Assembly: GCA_963768765.1 (NCBI GenBank)
Contig: CAVYJK010000020.1
Coordinates: forward strand, 248,001-312,000
Source of the DNA: DASWLF01 sp963768765
GTDB taxonomy: Bacteria > Desulfobacterota > Desulfobaccia > Desulfobaccales > 0-14-0-80-60-11
Reading direction: 5' to 3'
DNA length: 64,000 nt
Shown: one piece after another, positions 48,239 through 57,899 of the stretch
How positions within the stretch are numbered: position 1 is the first letter of the stretch
Layout: each line of letters starts with the position of its first letter
The notes under the pieces: generated by a model
Databases searched by the model: none
What the model saw: the letters and a program-made list of their open reading frames with translations, nothing else
What the model was told of the DNA's origin: nothing
Position numbers and translations under genes: made by a program

Positions 48239-48994
48239 TTAGGCAGCATTGGCTCCTGTTACTGTCCGCACTTTGCCGATGTAAAGAGGTATGTGCCCAG
48301 GGATATAATCGTTGCCGGGAACGCAAACTGGGCCGTGTAGGCGCTGCCCAAGGGGAGCAGTCAAAGGCGCAAGCAAGCTAAGGAAGTTTTGGAGATCACG
48401 CTCGTTTGCGTCGATCTGCCTTGTCCTGGTGTTTGGTGTCACGAATTCGTGGACTACGAAGAGGGCGTGCGAAGCGTCGACTTGACCCGCATAAGCGAGG
48501 GCAGCTGCGATGCCGTAGAACAACTGGTAGCGAAGCTCGCCAATTCCGGGCAAGTCGCCGGGCTGGTTGCCTAGAAGAGCTTGGCAAAGCCTTTCCAACC
48601 GCTCGGGCCGTCGCGACGGCGGTGGTGTCCTGAGTACATTGGCGACCAGCTCGCCGAAAGGCTCGTCGGCCTTTGCCTCGATGCTAATAGCGATGCGTTG
48701 ATTGGCCCGTTCAGCGATGCATACCAAGTCGGTGTTCCGTGGCTCTCCTGGGATGTTGTCGAATGCGACCTTGTGCTCCGGGATGGCTTCGAGGAATGCG
48801 GCGCCGTCGATATCGGGATGGGTGCTTAGCAATTCCTGTAACTCAACAGGCACGGCGGGGGCAGAGGCTCTGCCGCACCAGGCCTTAGCAAGCTCCTTAG
48901 CACTCTTGCCATCGACCCAGTGCCTGGCACCGCCTGCCGGAGGGGCAAGGCGAAACCAGTCATCGACCGTCGAGATATCTTTGATGATGCGCAC
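48239..48994 (-). CDS. Predicted nuclease-like protein (ExK motif), defence-island gene
   Basis: About 251 residues. RNTDLVCIAERANQRIAISI leads to EAKADEPFGE, a D-x-n-E-x-K arrangement typical of PD-(D/E)XK nucleases. The C-terminal half is helical (YGIAAALAYAGQVDASHALF). A GTG start at 48994 fits GGGAGG six bases upstream better than upstream in-frame codons. I recall unnamed families with the EAKADE-x-F-G motif but cannot name a function. It lies downstream of the giant HTH-nuclease gene on the same strand (107-bp gap) and may be its partner. Confidence 0.6.
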   Translation of the reverse strand: MRIIKDISTVDDWFRLAPPAGGARHWVDGKSAKELAKAWCGRASAPAVPVELQELLSTHPDIDGAAFLEAIPEHKVAFDNIPGEPRNTDLVCIAERANQRIAISIEAKADEPFGELVANVLRTPPPSRRPERLERLCQALLGNQPGDLPGIGELRYQLFYGIAAALAYAGQVDASHALFVVHEFVTPNTRTRQIDANERDLQNFLSLLAPLTAPLGQRLHGPVCVPGNDYIPGHIPLYIGKVRTVTGANAA

Positions 48995-49100
48995 TGAAAA
49001 ACCTCCCATATCCAAAGCATAGCAAAAAATTTTCAGAAAATCCGGTAAGTGTTCATTTTGGCAAGGAGATAGTCGCCAACGAGATCTGACGATCTATGAC

Positions 49101-52100
49101 TTAATCCTGGCTGCACTGAGCCGTTAGGTCACTGCGGTCTTTGGATGGCGGTAAATACCTTCGCGTGATGCCGGCGCCCGCTCTCAATAGCGAAGCCTCT
49201 TCTTGATCTTCGCTTCGGAATCCTGCCACGCCGGCTTCGCGCTCGTAGGACGCGGCGATGCCCTCGAGGACTCCCCCGACATAGGGATAGTCGAAGTGCA
49301 AGCGCTCGGCCCAGGCGCGGTATTTCGCGGCGAGCTCGCGCTCCTGTTCGCCCCCTTCGCCCCGCCAGTGAACGCCGCGAGAGTTACGAACGCCGATATG
49401 GAATCCCTCGCCGATTTCAGGGGATGCTATCCCTTCCATCGCCTCGCACACCGCTTCGCAGGGCCATATGCCGTTCTCGCCCTCGGGCGCCTTGGCGAGC
49501 AGTTGACCGAGGCAGTGATCACCAATGTCGGCGCGGGCGTACTCGCGGCATAGGCGCCGAACCTCGGCAAGCCACGCGGCGAGCGCCGCCGCGTCGATTC
49601 TTCCGTTTTCGTCCGTGCCGGGAATCTTCTTTATCTGGTCGAGAAGGCGATAGGCTGCCGACGCGACTGCCGCCCGCTGCTCGGGATTCTCGATCCTCCA
49701 TTCCGGCGGATCCTCTCCTTCGTCACTCCGCTTGTAGGCGAGCGCCACCGCCTGGACGAATAGCGCCGGCGATTGCGCGATCTGGCTTTCGAGATTCGGG
49801 ATTCCGTGCTTGCTGTCATTCGAGGGCGTCGATGAAGAGGAATTCGAGCTGGGCCATTTCATCACGGGTGACGCCCGTGCGGCCATCAAGCGAATCCAGT
49901 GCCTCGGAAATGTAGTAGCGGTCGAGCTTGAAATGGCCTGCTGGTTCGGCATTGACCGTGGCGACGTCGCGCAGCAGCCGCTTGAGGCGGGACGTCTCGA
50001 TGTCCTTGAAATCCATGTGGACGGCGTGGAAAGCCGCGCGCGGCCGCCGGGCCTCCAGAAGGCGGTCGATCAGTTCGGTAAGCTCGGCGGGCGTGTGCCG
50101 GCCCCAGGACGGGAACACGTCCTTCCAGTACCCGGCGCGGATGTCCTCGCCATAACCGTCCAGAAGACGCCAAGTGGATGCCTGGAACGGTGCGCATACA
50201 AATAGCCGCGTACAGCTCTTCGGCAGGCAGCCCTTCGGCCGCAGCCTGCAACACCTCGGCGCGCGAGTCTTCCTCGATCGCCCAAAGGAAGCCCTGCAGG
50301 CACCACTCGGCCTTGCTCCGGAGGTCTCCGTCAAGGGAAAGGCAGCGCCGGATGAAATCGACCCGCGGCTTAACGCCGGTAACGCACGACGCCATGTAAT
50401 GGCCGACGGTGCCGGCGGCGCCGCTGCCGGTAAGCAATTCCTTAACACCCTCGAAACCGCGCTCGGTCCATATCTCGGTCATCGCTTCGCGGCGCAGCCT
50501 GTCGATCCGCTCGTCGCGCTTCTGATAGTCGAAATCCTCCTCTTCGATCTCGTCAGCCGATTCCTGCACCCACTGATCGGCGAATAGCCAGCCGTGCCGG
50601 ATGACCGGATCATGGGGCCGGAGGCTGTCATAGGCTTCGCGGGCACGGTCGCGGGTCGCTTCCCCAAGCTTCCGGTGGCGGCCGCGTCGGGTGAAGGCGA
50701 ACCGCCGGATGCGCTCGCGCAGCGCGGCCTTGGCGGCCTCGCCGGCTTTCCGGGACCATTCATTGATCAGGTCCCAGACCTTGGTCTGGTCTTCGTCGGG
50801 CATACCCTGGAGAGACTCGACGAGATCGCCAAGGGTCTTTTCGTCGTGGGATGGCCAAGCGATCAGGAAATCCAGAGCCTTTCGGTTGAAGTCGTACATC
50901 TCTTTGTGCGTGACGACCTGCCCGGCCCCGGAGGCGTCGCTGCGCCAGCGGGGCCTGTAGCTGTAGTGGCCGATCCGGGAACCCGGTTTGATCTGCTCGA
51001 TGCAAATCTCCCAGCCGACATCCGGGAAACGCTTGATGAGCATCTCCAGCGCCTTGACCCTCTGCTCCACCGAGGCCGCCGTCTGCGGCATCCATGACCT
51101 GAAGATGGCCTGAAGGCTGGCGTCCGGTTTGTTCATCCAGTTGTCGTCGATCTTCGGCCGGGAGAGCTGGGCGAGGATCGCCGATACGCGCGGGAGGTTT
51201 TGCGGTTTCCAGGCAAGGCACTCCAGCGCCCAGAGAAGGCCCGTCCGCGACGGCGATGCCCCGAACGAGCCGCTGTCGACCGGCTTGAGAAGGCCAAAGA
51301 CGACGGGGCTCGTTGCGCCGCAGGTCCTCTTCGATGATCTTCAGGAATTCATCGGGCGCGGCTTCTGCGTAGCGCGGCAGATCGTGGTCGTGGGAGAGCA
51401 GCTTTTCAAGCGTCAGCGGCGTTAGGAGTTTGCGGATCAGAACTGCGACCCGGCTTTCGACATCGATGCCGAGGCGGCTCTGGAACAGGTTGTTGCCGTG
51501 GACCGACAGGATGACGAGTGTCTCGCAGATACCCTCGCGCAACGCGCCGGAGTGATCGCGTTTCTTGCCGTACAAGGCCGCGGCCCACCTGTTCTCTTCC
51601 GGCAGTTCGAGCGCCGGGTCGGACTCGGAAAGGACGTATTCGGCGGCGACGAAGAACCGGTCGAGGTCCGCCGGCGTGACCATCCTCGCAATCGCAAACA
51701 AGGCGTCGATCTTCGAGGCGACACCCCGGTAACGTCCGGCAGACCACACCGGGCTGTCATCGAACCGAAGCAGGCGCGCGACGTCGTCTTCGATCGCCTC
51801 GTACTTTCGATCCGCCACATAGGAGACGATCTCGCGATCCGCCTCCGGCTCGGCATGCCAGGCGCCGATCAGGGCCATCGGCACGAGGGTCTTTGCCGTT
51901 TTGTCATCGCCGGCCCATGCCGGCGTCCTGATCGCTGGCATTCTGCGAGAGGCGGCGGCGCAGGATCGTCGGCGAACGGCCCGACTCCCTTGCAAGCCGG
52001 TCGACGTCGCCTTTCTCGATTCCCATGGCGATGAGCGCCTTCTCGAAGGCGTCGTAGCCGAGCAGGTCGAGCGCTATGTCGGCTTCCGTATCGACCGCGT

Positions 52101-53260
52101 TGCGGGGACGGAAAACGATGCAATGAAGCCGACGATGGGCGTCGACGAGTTCGCGCTCGGCGTCTTCGGAATGGACAATCGGGATGAAAGGCACGGAGGA
52201 CGCAAGAAGCGTCCTGAGCGTCGCCGGAGATGTGAAGACCGCGGCGAGGTCTTTGAATTGGCGGAGTTCTTCGTCATCGAACAGGCAGGCGAGAAAGGCG
52301 AGCGCCTCGTCCCGCGAGTCGGCCGCGACGACGAAGGGCCTGTCGCTCGGTTTGTCGAGCCACGCCTTGAACGTGCTCCGGTATGCGGCGATCGAGGGTG
52401 CGAAGATTTCGGGCGTCAGATGGGGCTCGCTGGCGTTCGCCCAGCGGCGCCATGCCTGCTCCAGCGTTTCATAGCCGCTGACCGGCAGGGCGAGTTGTTC
52501 GGCAAGCCAGATCTGCGCCGGCACCGACTGCTCCAGCCACTGCTCAAGATCGCTCGCATCGAAAGCCCTGACGGCCTTCCAGTCGCCGGCCTCGTTCTTC
52601 CGTTTCTCCCAGGCGGTCTTGCCGGGCCAGTTGCGAGGTGTCACGAAGACGAAGGTGCTGTTTGCCCGCTCGGCGGCATCAACCGATTTCAGCCGCGCGG
52701 TATAATCGTTCTCGGCTTTGGCACCCGGCTTCTGGTCGGTGCCGAACTCCCAATAGGAGTTTCCCCTCGGGAATCCAGGGTGTGGCGGCGCCCGCTTCGA
52801 CGAAACCATCGGAGCCCTTGCGCTGCGCGTTGTCGTAGCCGGGGAAGTCGACTTGGCGGAGGTCGTTGCCGGTCGAGTGCACCAGCTTCCGCAGAAAGAC
52901 GGGAAGGTGGGTGCGGGCGTCGATTTGGCTGTCGGCCCAGTCCTCGATCTGCCTTGCCTTGATAGTCAGGAAATTCGGGACGAAGGCGCGAACTACAACC
53001 TGCTTTTCACCGGCGCGGCGCTCCTGCTGGTCGTAGGCGGCCTGCATATCGAGCAGCCGCTTCCGGTCGGCGCCGAACGCCTTCTCCAGCCTGACCGCCA
53101 TTTCAGGAGACAGGGCGGATTTTCCGTTAAGGAAGTTCGACAGGGCCGGCCTGCCGATGCCGAGCCGCTTGGCGGCGTCCTTCACGGACATGCCAACCGG
53201 GATGATGCTCTCGCGGACGTAGATGCCGGGATGGGTGGACCTTTTGTACGACGTCGTCAT
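49101..53260 (-). CDS. Giant HigA-HTH / nuclease-like / helical-repeat protein (five or more frameshifts)
   Basis: About 1,387 codons joined over six frames (breaks near 52765, 51935, 51290, 50180 and 49825). Order: HigA-type XRE HTH (THPGIYVRESIIPVGMSVKD, RLGIGRPALSNFLNGKSALS); a segment SYWEFGTDQKPGAKAENDYT that resembles Mrr-like nuclease cores (E and K positions); AADSRDEALAFLACLF, placed like a P-loop but without GK[ST]; then a long helical region with ALECLAWKPQNLPRVSAILA, SWMPQTAASVEQRVKALEML and HYSYRPRWRSDASGAG. The layout recalls STAND-type defence proteins without a normal NTPase loop. No HigB toxin gene is adjacent. High-GC codon use differs from the genes at 53.5-57.8 kb. Confidence 0.65.
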
Positions 53261-53280
53261 TGATACTGCCCTCCAGTAAA

Positions 53281-53310
53281 AATGTATCGTGTTGCGTCAC
53301 ACGATACATT
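53281..53310 (-). promoter_or_regulatory. Perfect 12-bp palindromic operator upstream of the HigA-type gene
   Basis: AATGTATCGTGT-tgcgtc-ACACGATACATT: two perfect 12-bp arms, six-base spacer, 20 bp upstream of the start at 53260. This is the position and form of operators bound by HigA-like repressors, so the giant protein is probably autoregulated through its HTH. Confidence 0.75.
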
Positions 53311-53392
53311 TTCCAGTCCGTCATGTCAAGGAGCCAAACAATAATATTTCGCGAGCAGAAATAAACCCTGACCGGAAGCAGATAACTGCCCT

Positions 53393-53476
53393 GATCAGAA
53401 ACTTATCACATCGCCAAAAACCTTCCATAACCAGACCATAGCTTGCATTTCTCCGGGTAAGGTGACAATTGTCGAT
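53393..53476 (+). promoter_or_regulatory. Shared upstream element, copy A
   Basis: Related to 54813-54891: both have CAGAAACTTATC, then CCAGAYCATA, CTKGCATTTYTCC and GAYAATTGTCGA in the same order. Here GACAATTGTC is a perfect dyad. It lies just before the nuclease-like gene. Confidence 0.6.
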
Positions 53477-53566
53477 CATGGAGATAGTAGCTATCTGTTT
53501 TCCAAGCAAGAAATTTTCTGTTGCGACAAAACCTGTGCTAACATGGCTTCCAGCGAGCAGGAAGAC

Positions 53567-54808
53567 ATGATGGACGCCGTTAACAGTTCGGAGCAATTCG
53601 TCTACGAGGTCTGTGAGAATTCTTTCCTTTCGCTGTGGAGCTACGTCAACCCTCAGGAGCGCAACCCAGGAAAGGAACTCTGCGATATCCTTGTAGTCTG
53701 CGATCCTCATGTCATTGTCGTGAGTGTCAAGGATATCGAGCTGAAGGATTCCGGCAACCTAAAGGTTGAGTGGGACCGTTGGAAACGCAAAGCAGTTAAT
53801 GCGTCGAAGAAACAGATTGTAGGAGCAATTCGCTGGCTGGATGGGGCTCGTGTCGTTGTGGCCAAGGATGGAACACAGGGGTTACCACTACCGCCCACGG
53901 AACGGAGGGTCTACCACCGGATAGCGGTTGCCTTTGGCGGACGCCGAGAGATCCCCATTTCTAGTTCCGGTACGAAGGATGAGGCGTTTGTACATGTGCT
54001 TGACGAGCGAGCCTTCTATCTGCTGCTCCGATATCTCGACACTATCAGCGACTTCGTCCAATACTTGGCCGATAAGGAGGAGTTCTTTAACCGAGTTGCG
54101 ATCATCATGGAGGGCGGAGAAGAGGACCTGTTAGCTCTTTACATGCACAGCGGACGGCAGTTCCCTCAGGGATTAGATATGGTCATTCTTCAAGATGATC
54201 TCTGGCAAGGCTTCAATGCCAGGTCCGAGTTCCTTGCTAAACTGGACAGGGATCGCGACAGCTATGTTTGGGACCGGCTGATTGAGTCATTCTGCGTCGG
54301 GGGGTTTAGAGGAGATACCTGGCAAGGCCCAGGGATGGCCGAATCGGAGCAGGCCTTGCGGGTTCTCGCGCGTGAGGATCGCTTTTGCAGGCGCGTTCTT
54401 GGACGGGCGTTCAGGGAATTCCTTGAACAGAGCAAGGCTCGCATGACCCGTTCCCGTTGCCTGCAGTCGTTGAGCGGGGTTGTTTATGTGTTCTTGACCT
54501 ACGATTCGGACAGCAGTCCAGAGGAACGAAAACGTGAGCTACTCGTTCGGTGCGTCGCGTCACTGTGTCTCTTTCCTAAGGCATCCACAATCATGGGCAT
54601 CGACATCAATGTCCCTGGGGAGTTGCCGCGTGGCGGGTATACGAGCGATCTCGTGATGTTGCATTCAGACGAGGGCGAATGGCCTGAGGAGTACGTTGAG
54701 AAGGCTCGTTTATTCAGGGATGAACTAGGGTACTTTCGGGACCCGAACGAAACCAGATTCCATGAAGACGAGTACCCCGAGAGGAATGGAGAAGACGAAT
54801 CCCAATAA
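53567..54808 (+). CDS. Predicted PD-(D/E)XK-like nuclease of a defence cluster
   Basis: About 413 residues. VYEVCENSFLSLWSYVNPQE, then GKELCDILVVCDPHVIVVSV and KDIELK: an E-L-C-D...S-V-K arrangement I recognise from unnamed restriction-like proteins (often written GKELCDLLVV). RWKRKAVNASKKQIVGAIRW follows as in NERD-like folds. The remaining 300 residues are mixed alpha/beta with no familiar motif. ATG 53567 follows AGGAAG; an upstream start at 53462 would run through element A. Lower GC than the giant gene. The ATPase gene follows after 275 bp. Confidence 0.6.
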   Translation: MMDAVNSSEQFVYEVCENSFLSLWSYVNPQERNPGKELCDILVVCDPHVIVVSVKDIELKDSGNLKVEWDRWKRKAVNASKKQIVGAIRWLDGARVVVAKDGTQGLPLPPTERRVYHRIAVAFGGRREIPISSSGTKDEAFVHVLDERAFYLLLRYLDTISDFVQYLADKEEFFNRVAIIMEGGEEDLLALYMHSGRQFPQGLDMVILQDDLWQGFNARSEFLAKLDRDRDSYVWDRLIESFCVGGFRGDTWQGPGMAESEQALRVLAREDRFCRRVLGRAFREFLEQSKARMTRSRCLQSLSGVVYVFLTYDSDSSPEERKRELLVRCVASLCLFPKASTIMGIDINVPGELPRGGYTSDLVMLHSDEGEWPEEYVEKARLFRDELGYFRDPNETRFHEDEYPERNGEDESQ

Positions 54809-54812
54809 GGCC

Positions 54813-54891
54813 GATCTCAGAAACTTATCTCTGAAAACTTCCCTTACCAGATCATATCTGGCATTTTTCCCCCTCAAGCGATAATTGTCGA
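54813..54891 (+). promoter_or_regulatory. Shared upstream element, copy B
   Basis: Second copy of the element at 53393-53476, roughly 70 percent alike, placed 190 bp before the ATPase gene. A TTGACA box (54953-54958) follows. The same order of conserved blocks in front of two genes suggests one regulator or a common leader RNA. The rest of 54809-55083 has no gene. Confidence 0.6.
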
Positions 54892-55083
54892 CTCTGGCAA
54901 GGTAATGAAACCCGAAGGCTTATATGTAAGCAGGGTTGCCTCCTTGACAAACTGGTCTTCATTGTGCCAATGTGAATTATTGAAAGGGTTGAAAGAGCTT
55001 AGATGTTAAAAGCTACCGATCTTCGGGAGATTTACAGGCCGCAAGTTAAGCATAGACTTTTCCAATAAAATAAGGGGATGGGT

Positions 55084-57360
55084 ATGCTGAGGAAGGTCAT
55101 CTCGATAAGGAAGGTAGGCCGCTTCCTGAGATATTCCGCTACCGGAGACGTTGAGTTTAAGCGCTATAACCTAGTGTTTGCCGAGAACGGGCGGGGCAAG
55201 ACAACCCTCTGCGCAATTCTCCGTTCCCTCCAGGCCGGGGACACCGCTCATGTAATTGGCCGCACTACGCTTGGAAGTCCGGGCGCGCCGGAGATTAGGA
55301 TTCTCCTTGATGACGGACCTGCAGTCCTCAGCGCAGGGGCATGGAGCACCACAGTCCCAAACCTTGCTATCTTCGATTCAACATTTGTTTCTGAGAACAT
55401 TTACTCTGGCGATGTGGTTGACCTCAGCCATAAACGCAGTCTCTACGGGGTTATCGTGGGAGCGCATGGCGTGGCCCTTGCGCGCCAGATCGAAGGATAC
55501 GACGCTGCAAGTCGGGAAAAGAGTACCGAGATAAGAGAAAAACGTGCGGAGGTTCAGGCCCTGGTGCCGCAAGGTTTGGCCGTCGAGGCGTTCCTGCCCC
55601 TCCAGGAAGACTGGGCTATAGATGCTAAGATCGCCGAGAAGGTAAAGGAGCTCAAAGCCGTACAGCAGGCAGAGGAGATTAGGACTCGCCCCGCCCTTTC
55701 AGAGCTGAACTTACCAAGATTTTGGATTTCATGCGAAAAATTGCTCGGCAAGAGCATCGAAGGCATTGCGAAGGATGCAGAACGCCGCATAAACATCCAG
55801 ATTGAAGAGCACGCCATGCATGAGCGTGGCGAGCCTTGGTTGTTCGAAGGCTTGGGCTACATACGTAACAATGAGTGCCCTTTTTGCGGCCAATCTATCA
55901 ATGGTGTTGCCCTGATTGGTGCTTATAGAGACTATTTCAGTGAAGCTTACGACGCCTTGCGGGCTGAGATTACGACGATGCACCAGCAAATCGCCGATGC
56001 CTTTGGCGATCGGGTGATTGCGTCGATTGATAGAATTATAGACCAGAATAAAGCGGGCGTCGAATTTTGGTCAAGGTTTTGCACAATCACACCTCCCGTT
56101 TTGGACGTCGAAGTGTCGGGGACCTTGTTCAACCTCCGGAATGCCGCATTACCTCTCCTCGAACGCAAGGCCGCTACGCCGCTTGAGCACGTGTCTGTAG
56201 ATGCATCATTCACCGGCGCTCTTGATGCTTTTATGTCGGCACGCAGAAGTGCTGAAACTTACAACCAGGCCGTGCGGGCGGCAAATGGCGTTATTGCTCA
56301 AAAGAAGGCTGCCACCGGTACCGTTGACATCAGAGTCGTTCAGAGCGCCCTCACCCTCCTTCAGGCGATAAAGAAGCGACACGAGCCAGAGGGCAAGGAA
56401 GCGTGTAAAAAATACATGGACGCGATTACAGAAAAAAAGACCATCGAAGACAAGAAGACGAGGGTCAAAGTGAGGTTGGACGAGCACACGCGTGAGGTAA
56501 TCGGCCACTATGAGAACACCATCAATGATCTACTCGAAGACTTCCACGCAGGATTCCGGATTACTGGAACCGATCATGGTTATCCTGGAGGCGTTGCCAG
56601 CACTAGCTATCAAATCCTCATCAATGAAACGCCCGTAGAATTAGGTGACCCCAACAGTCCCCTCACTATCCCGAGCTTCAAGAACACACTCAGCTCTGGC
56701 GACAAGAGCACGCTTGCACTTGCTTTCTTCCTATCTCAAATAGAGCACGACCCTGCGAAGGCCAGCAAGATTGTCATTTTCGACGATCCGTTCAGTAGCC
56801 AAGATAGCTTTCGAAAGGATTGTACTGTTCAAAAGATCAAGAAATGTGGTGATGAATGTCACCAGGTCATCGTATTGTCACACGATCAGAGCTTCCTTAA
56901 GCGCATATGGGACCGTCTCGCCATACAAGCCGGAGACCGAAAATGTCTTCAACTAATGCGTGTCGGTTTACGCGACACGAAAATCTGTGAATGGGACATT
57001 GAGGAGGCGACGCAGTCTCCTTTCGCTGCAGACCGGAAATCGCTGGCCGCCTACTACATTAGGGGCGAAGGTTCTCCCAGAGATATAGTGGTCAAGATCA
57101 GGCCAGTTTTAGAGACTTACTGTAGGAACCTCTATCCGGGCGATTTCGGTGAAGATGCTCTTGGCACTATTATCGGAAAGATTCGGGCCAACGGCCCCGT
57201 CCACCAGCTCTTTCCTTTGTTAGAAAAAGTGGAAGCACTTAACGAGTATGCGCGTCGTTACCACCACGGAGAGAATCCAAACGCCGCCACAGAACCTATT
57301 GACGAAACCGAACTTCATGGTTTCGTGAAAAAGACCTTATCCATTATTGGATGTTGCTAA
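55084..57360 (+). CDS. SMC/ABC-type ATPase with central CxxC (AAA_13, RloC-like architecture)
   Basis: 758 residues. Walker A FAENGRGKTTL (residues about 33-42); long helical arms with NECPFCGQSI in the middle (C265, C268), like the zinc hook of Rad50 and RloC; ABC signature TLSSGDKSTLALAFF (from L536); Walker B KIVIFDDPFSSQD (about 562); switch His in VIVLSHDQSF. The C-terminal 130 residues (RPVLETYCRNLYPGDFGEDA, RRYHHGENPNAATEP) differ from PrrC, and no anticodon-nuclease triad is evident. DNA-end or phage sensing is inference from architecture. ATG 55084 fits AAGGGG. Intact. Confidence 0.82.
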   Translation: MLRKVISIRKVGRFLRYSATGDVEFKRYNLVFAENGRGKTTLCAILRSLQAGDTAHVIGRTTLGSPGAPEIRILLDDGPAVLSAGAWSTTVPNLAIFDSTFVSENIYSGDVVDLSHKRSLYGVIVGAHGVALARQIEGYDAASREKSTEIREKRAEVQALVPQGLAVEAFLPLQEDWAIDAKIAEKVKELKAVQQAEEIRTRPALSELNLPRFWISCEKLLGKSIEGIAKDAERRINIQIEEHAMHERGEPWLFEGLGYIRNNECPFCGQSINGVALIGAYRDYFSEAYDALRAEITTMHQQIADAFGDRVIASIDRIIDQNKAGVEFWSRFCTITPPVLDVEVSGTLFNLRNAALPLLERKAATPLEHVSVDASFTGALDAFMSARRSAETYNQAVRAANGVIAQKKAATGTVDIRVVQSALTLLQAIKKRHEPEGKEACKKYMDAITEKKTIEDKKTRVKVRLDEHTREVIGHYENTINDLLEDFHAGFRITGTDHGYPGGVASTSYQILINETPVELGDPNSPLTIPSFKNTLSSGDKSTLALAFFLSQIEHDPAKASKIVIFDDPFSSQDSFRKDCTVQKIKKCGDECHQVIVLSHDQSFLKRIWDRLAIQAGDRKCLQLMRVGLRDTKICEWDIEEATQSPFAADRKSLAAYYIRGEGSPRDIVVKIRPVLETYCRNLYPGDFGEDALGTIIGKIRANGPVHQLFPLLEKVEALNEYARRYHHGENPNAATEPIDETELHGFVKKTLSIIGCC

Positions 57361-57386
57361 GGGGCCGAATGACGAAATCGGCCCCC
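57361..57386 (+). terminator. Hairpin between the ATPase and small downstream gene
   Basis: GGGGCCGA-atgacgaaa-TCGGCCCC directly after the ATPase stop. No U tract follows, so it may attenuate or stabilise rather than terminate. Confidence 0.4.
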
Positions 57387-57426
57387 CTTGGTTTAAGCCA
57401 AATTTGTCCAGAAGAAAGGAAGAACA

Positions 57427-57801
57427 ATGAAATTATTTAATCCGTCATCAGAACACCCTGCAAGGGCAATACAGGCTTGGCAGATTCTCGTAGGTCTGGC
57501 AATGGACCGAAAGACAATCACCTATTTGGCATTGTCTCGCCTCATGTATCACACGGATGCAGCAGGTGTCCTGCCCCAAATTTTAGGGCACATTGCGTTC
57601 TACTGCATAGACAACGAGCTGCCACCACTCACTTCGATTGTTGTTGGAAAGGGGAGAGGAACACCTGGAGCCGAAATTCCTGTCGATCTCTCGCAGATAG
57701 ACGCCCAACGAGAGGCAGTTTATGAATTCGATTGGTACAATGTTTACCCCCCGTCTGAGAATGAGTTGAAATCAGCATTTGACCGCCATCTTGAAAGGTA
57801 A
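57427..57801 (+). CDS. Small conserved protein downstream of the ATPase
   Basis: 124 residues. ARAIQAWQILVGLAMDRKTI, then YLALSRLMYHTDAAGVLPQI, LGHIAFYCIDNELPPLTSIV and GKGRGTPGAEIPVD. The layout (helix-turn-helix-like start, C-x-x-x-x-LPPLT, VxKxxGxPG) faintly recalls alkyltransferase-like winged helices, but no catalytic PCHR is present. I cannot name the family. AAGGAAG precedes the ATG. It is 66 bp after the ATPase and likely its partner. The gap to 57965 has only the repeat edge. Confidence 0.6.
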   Translation: MKLFNPSSEHPARAIQAWQILVGLAMDRKTITYLALSRLMYHTDAAGVLPQILGHIAFYCIDNELPPLTSIVVGKGRGTPGAEIPVDLSQIDAQREAVYEFDWYNVYPPSENELKSAFDRHLER

Positions 57802-57899
57802 AGACACCTTGAACGCTTTCAGGAACAATCAGGCCGCTAACTGCGGTAAAAAGATAGCTGCTATTTATGCGCGACCGGCTACTCGGCAGGTAGCGTGTT

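Noticed and set aside
51901..52962. 353-codon plus-strand reading inside the giant gene
   Set aside because: Arg-rich antisense reading; the minus strand shows the conserved protein segments.
49101..53260. HigBA toxin-antitoxin pair
   Set aside because: The HTH is HigA-like but continues into a giant protein, and no HigB-type small toxin lies on either side.
55084..57360. A true RloC/PrrC anticodon nuclease
   Set aside because: The ATPase core and CxxC fit, but I see no Arg-Glu-His nuclease triad in the C-terminal part, so only the architecture is claimed.
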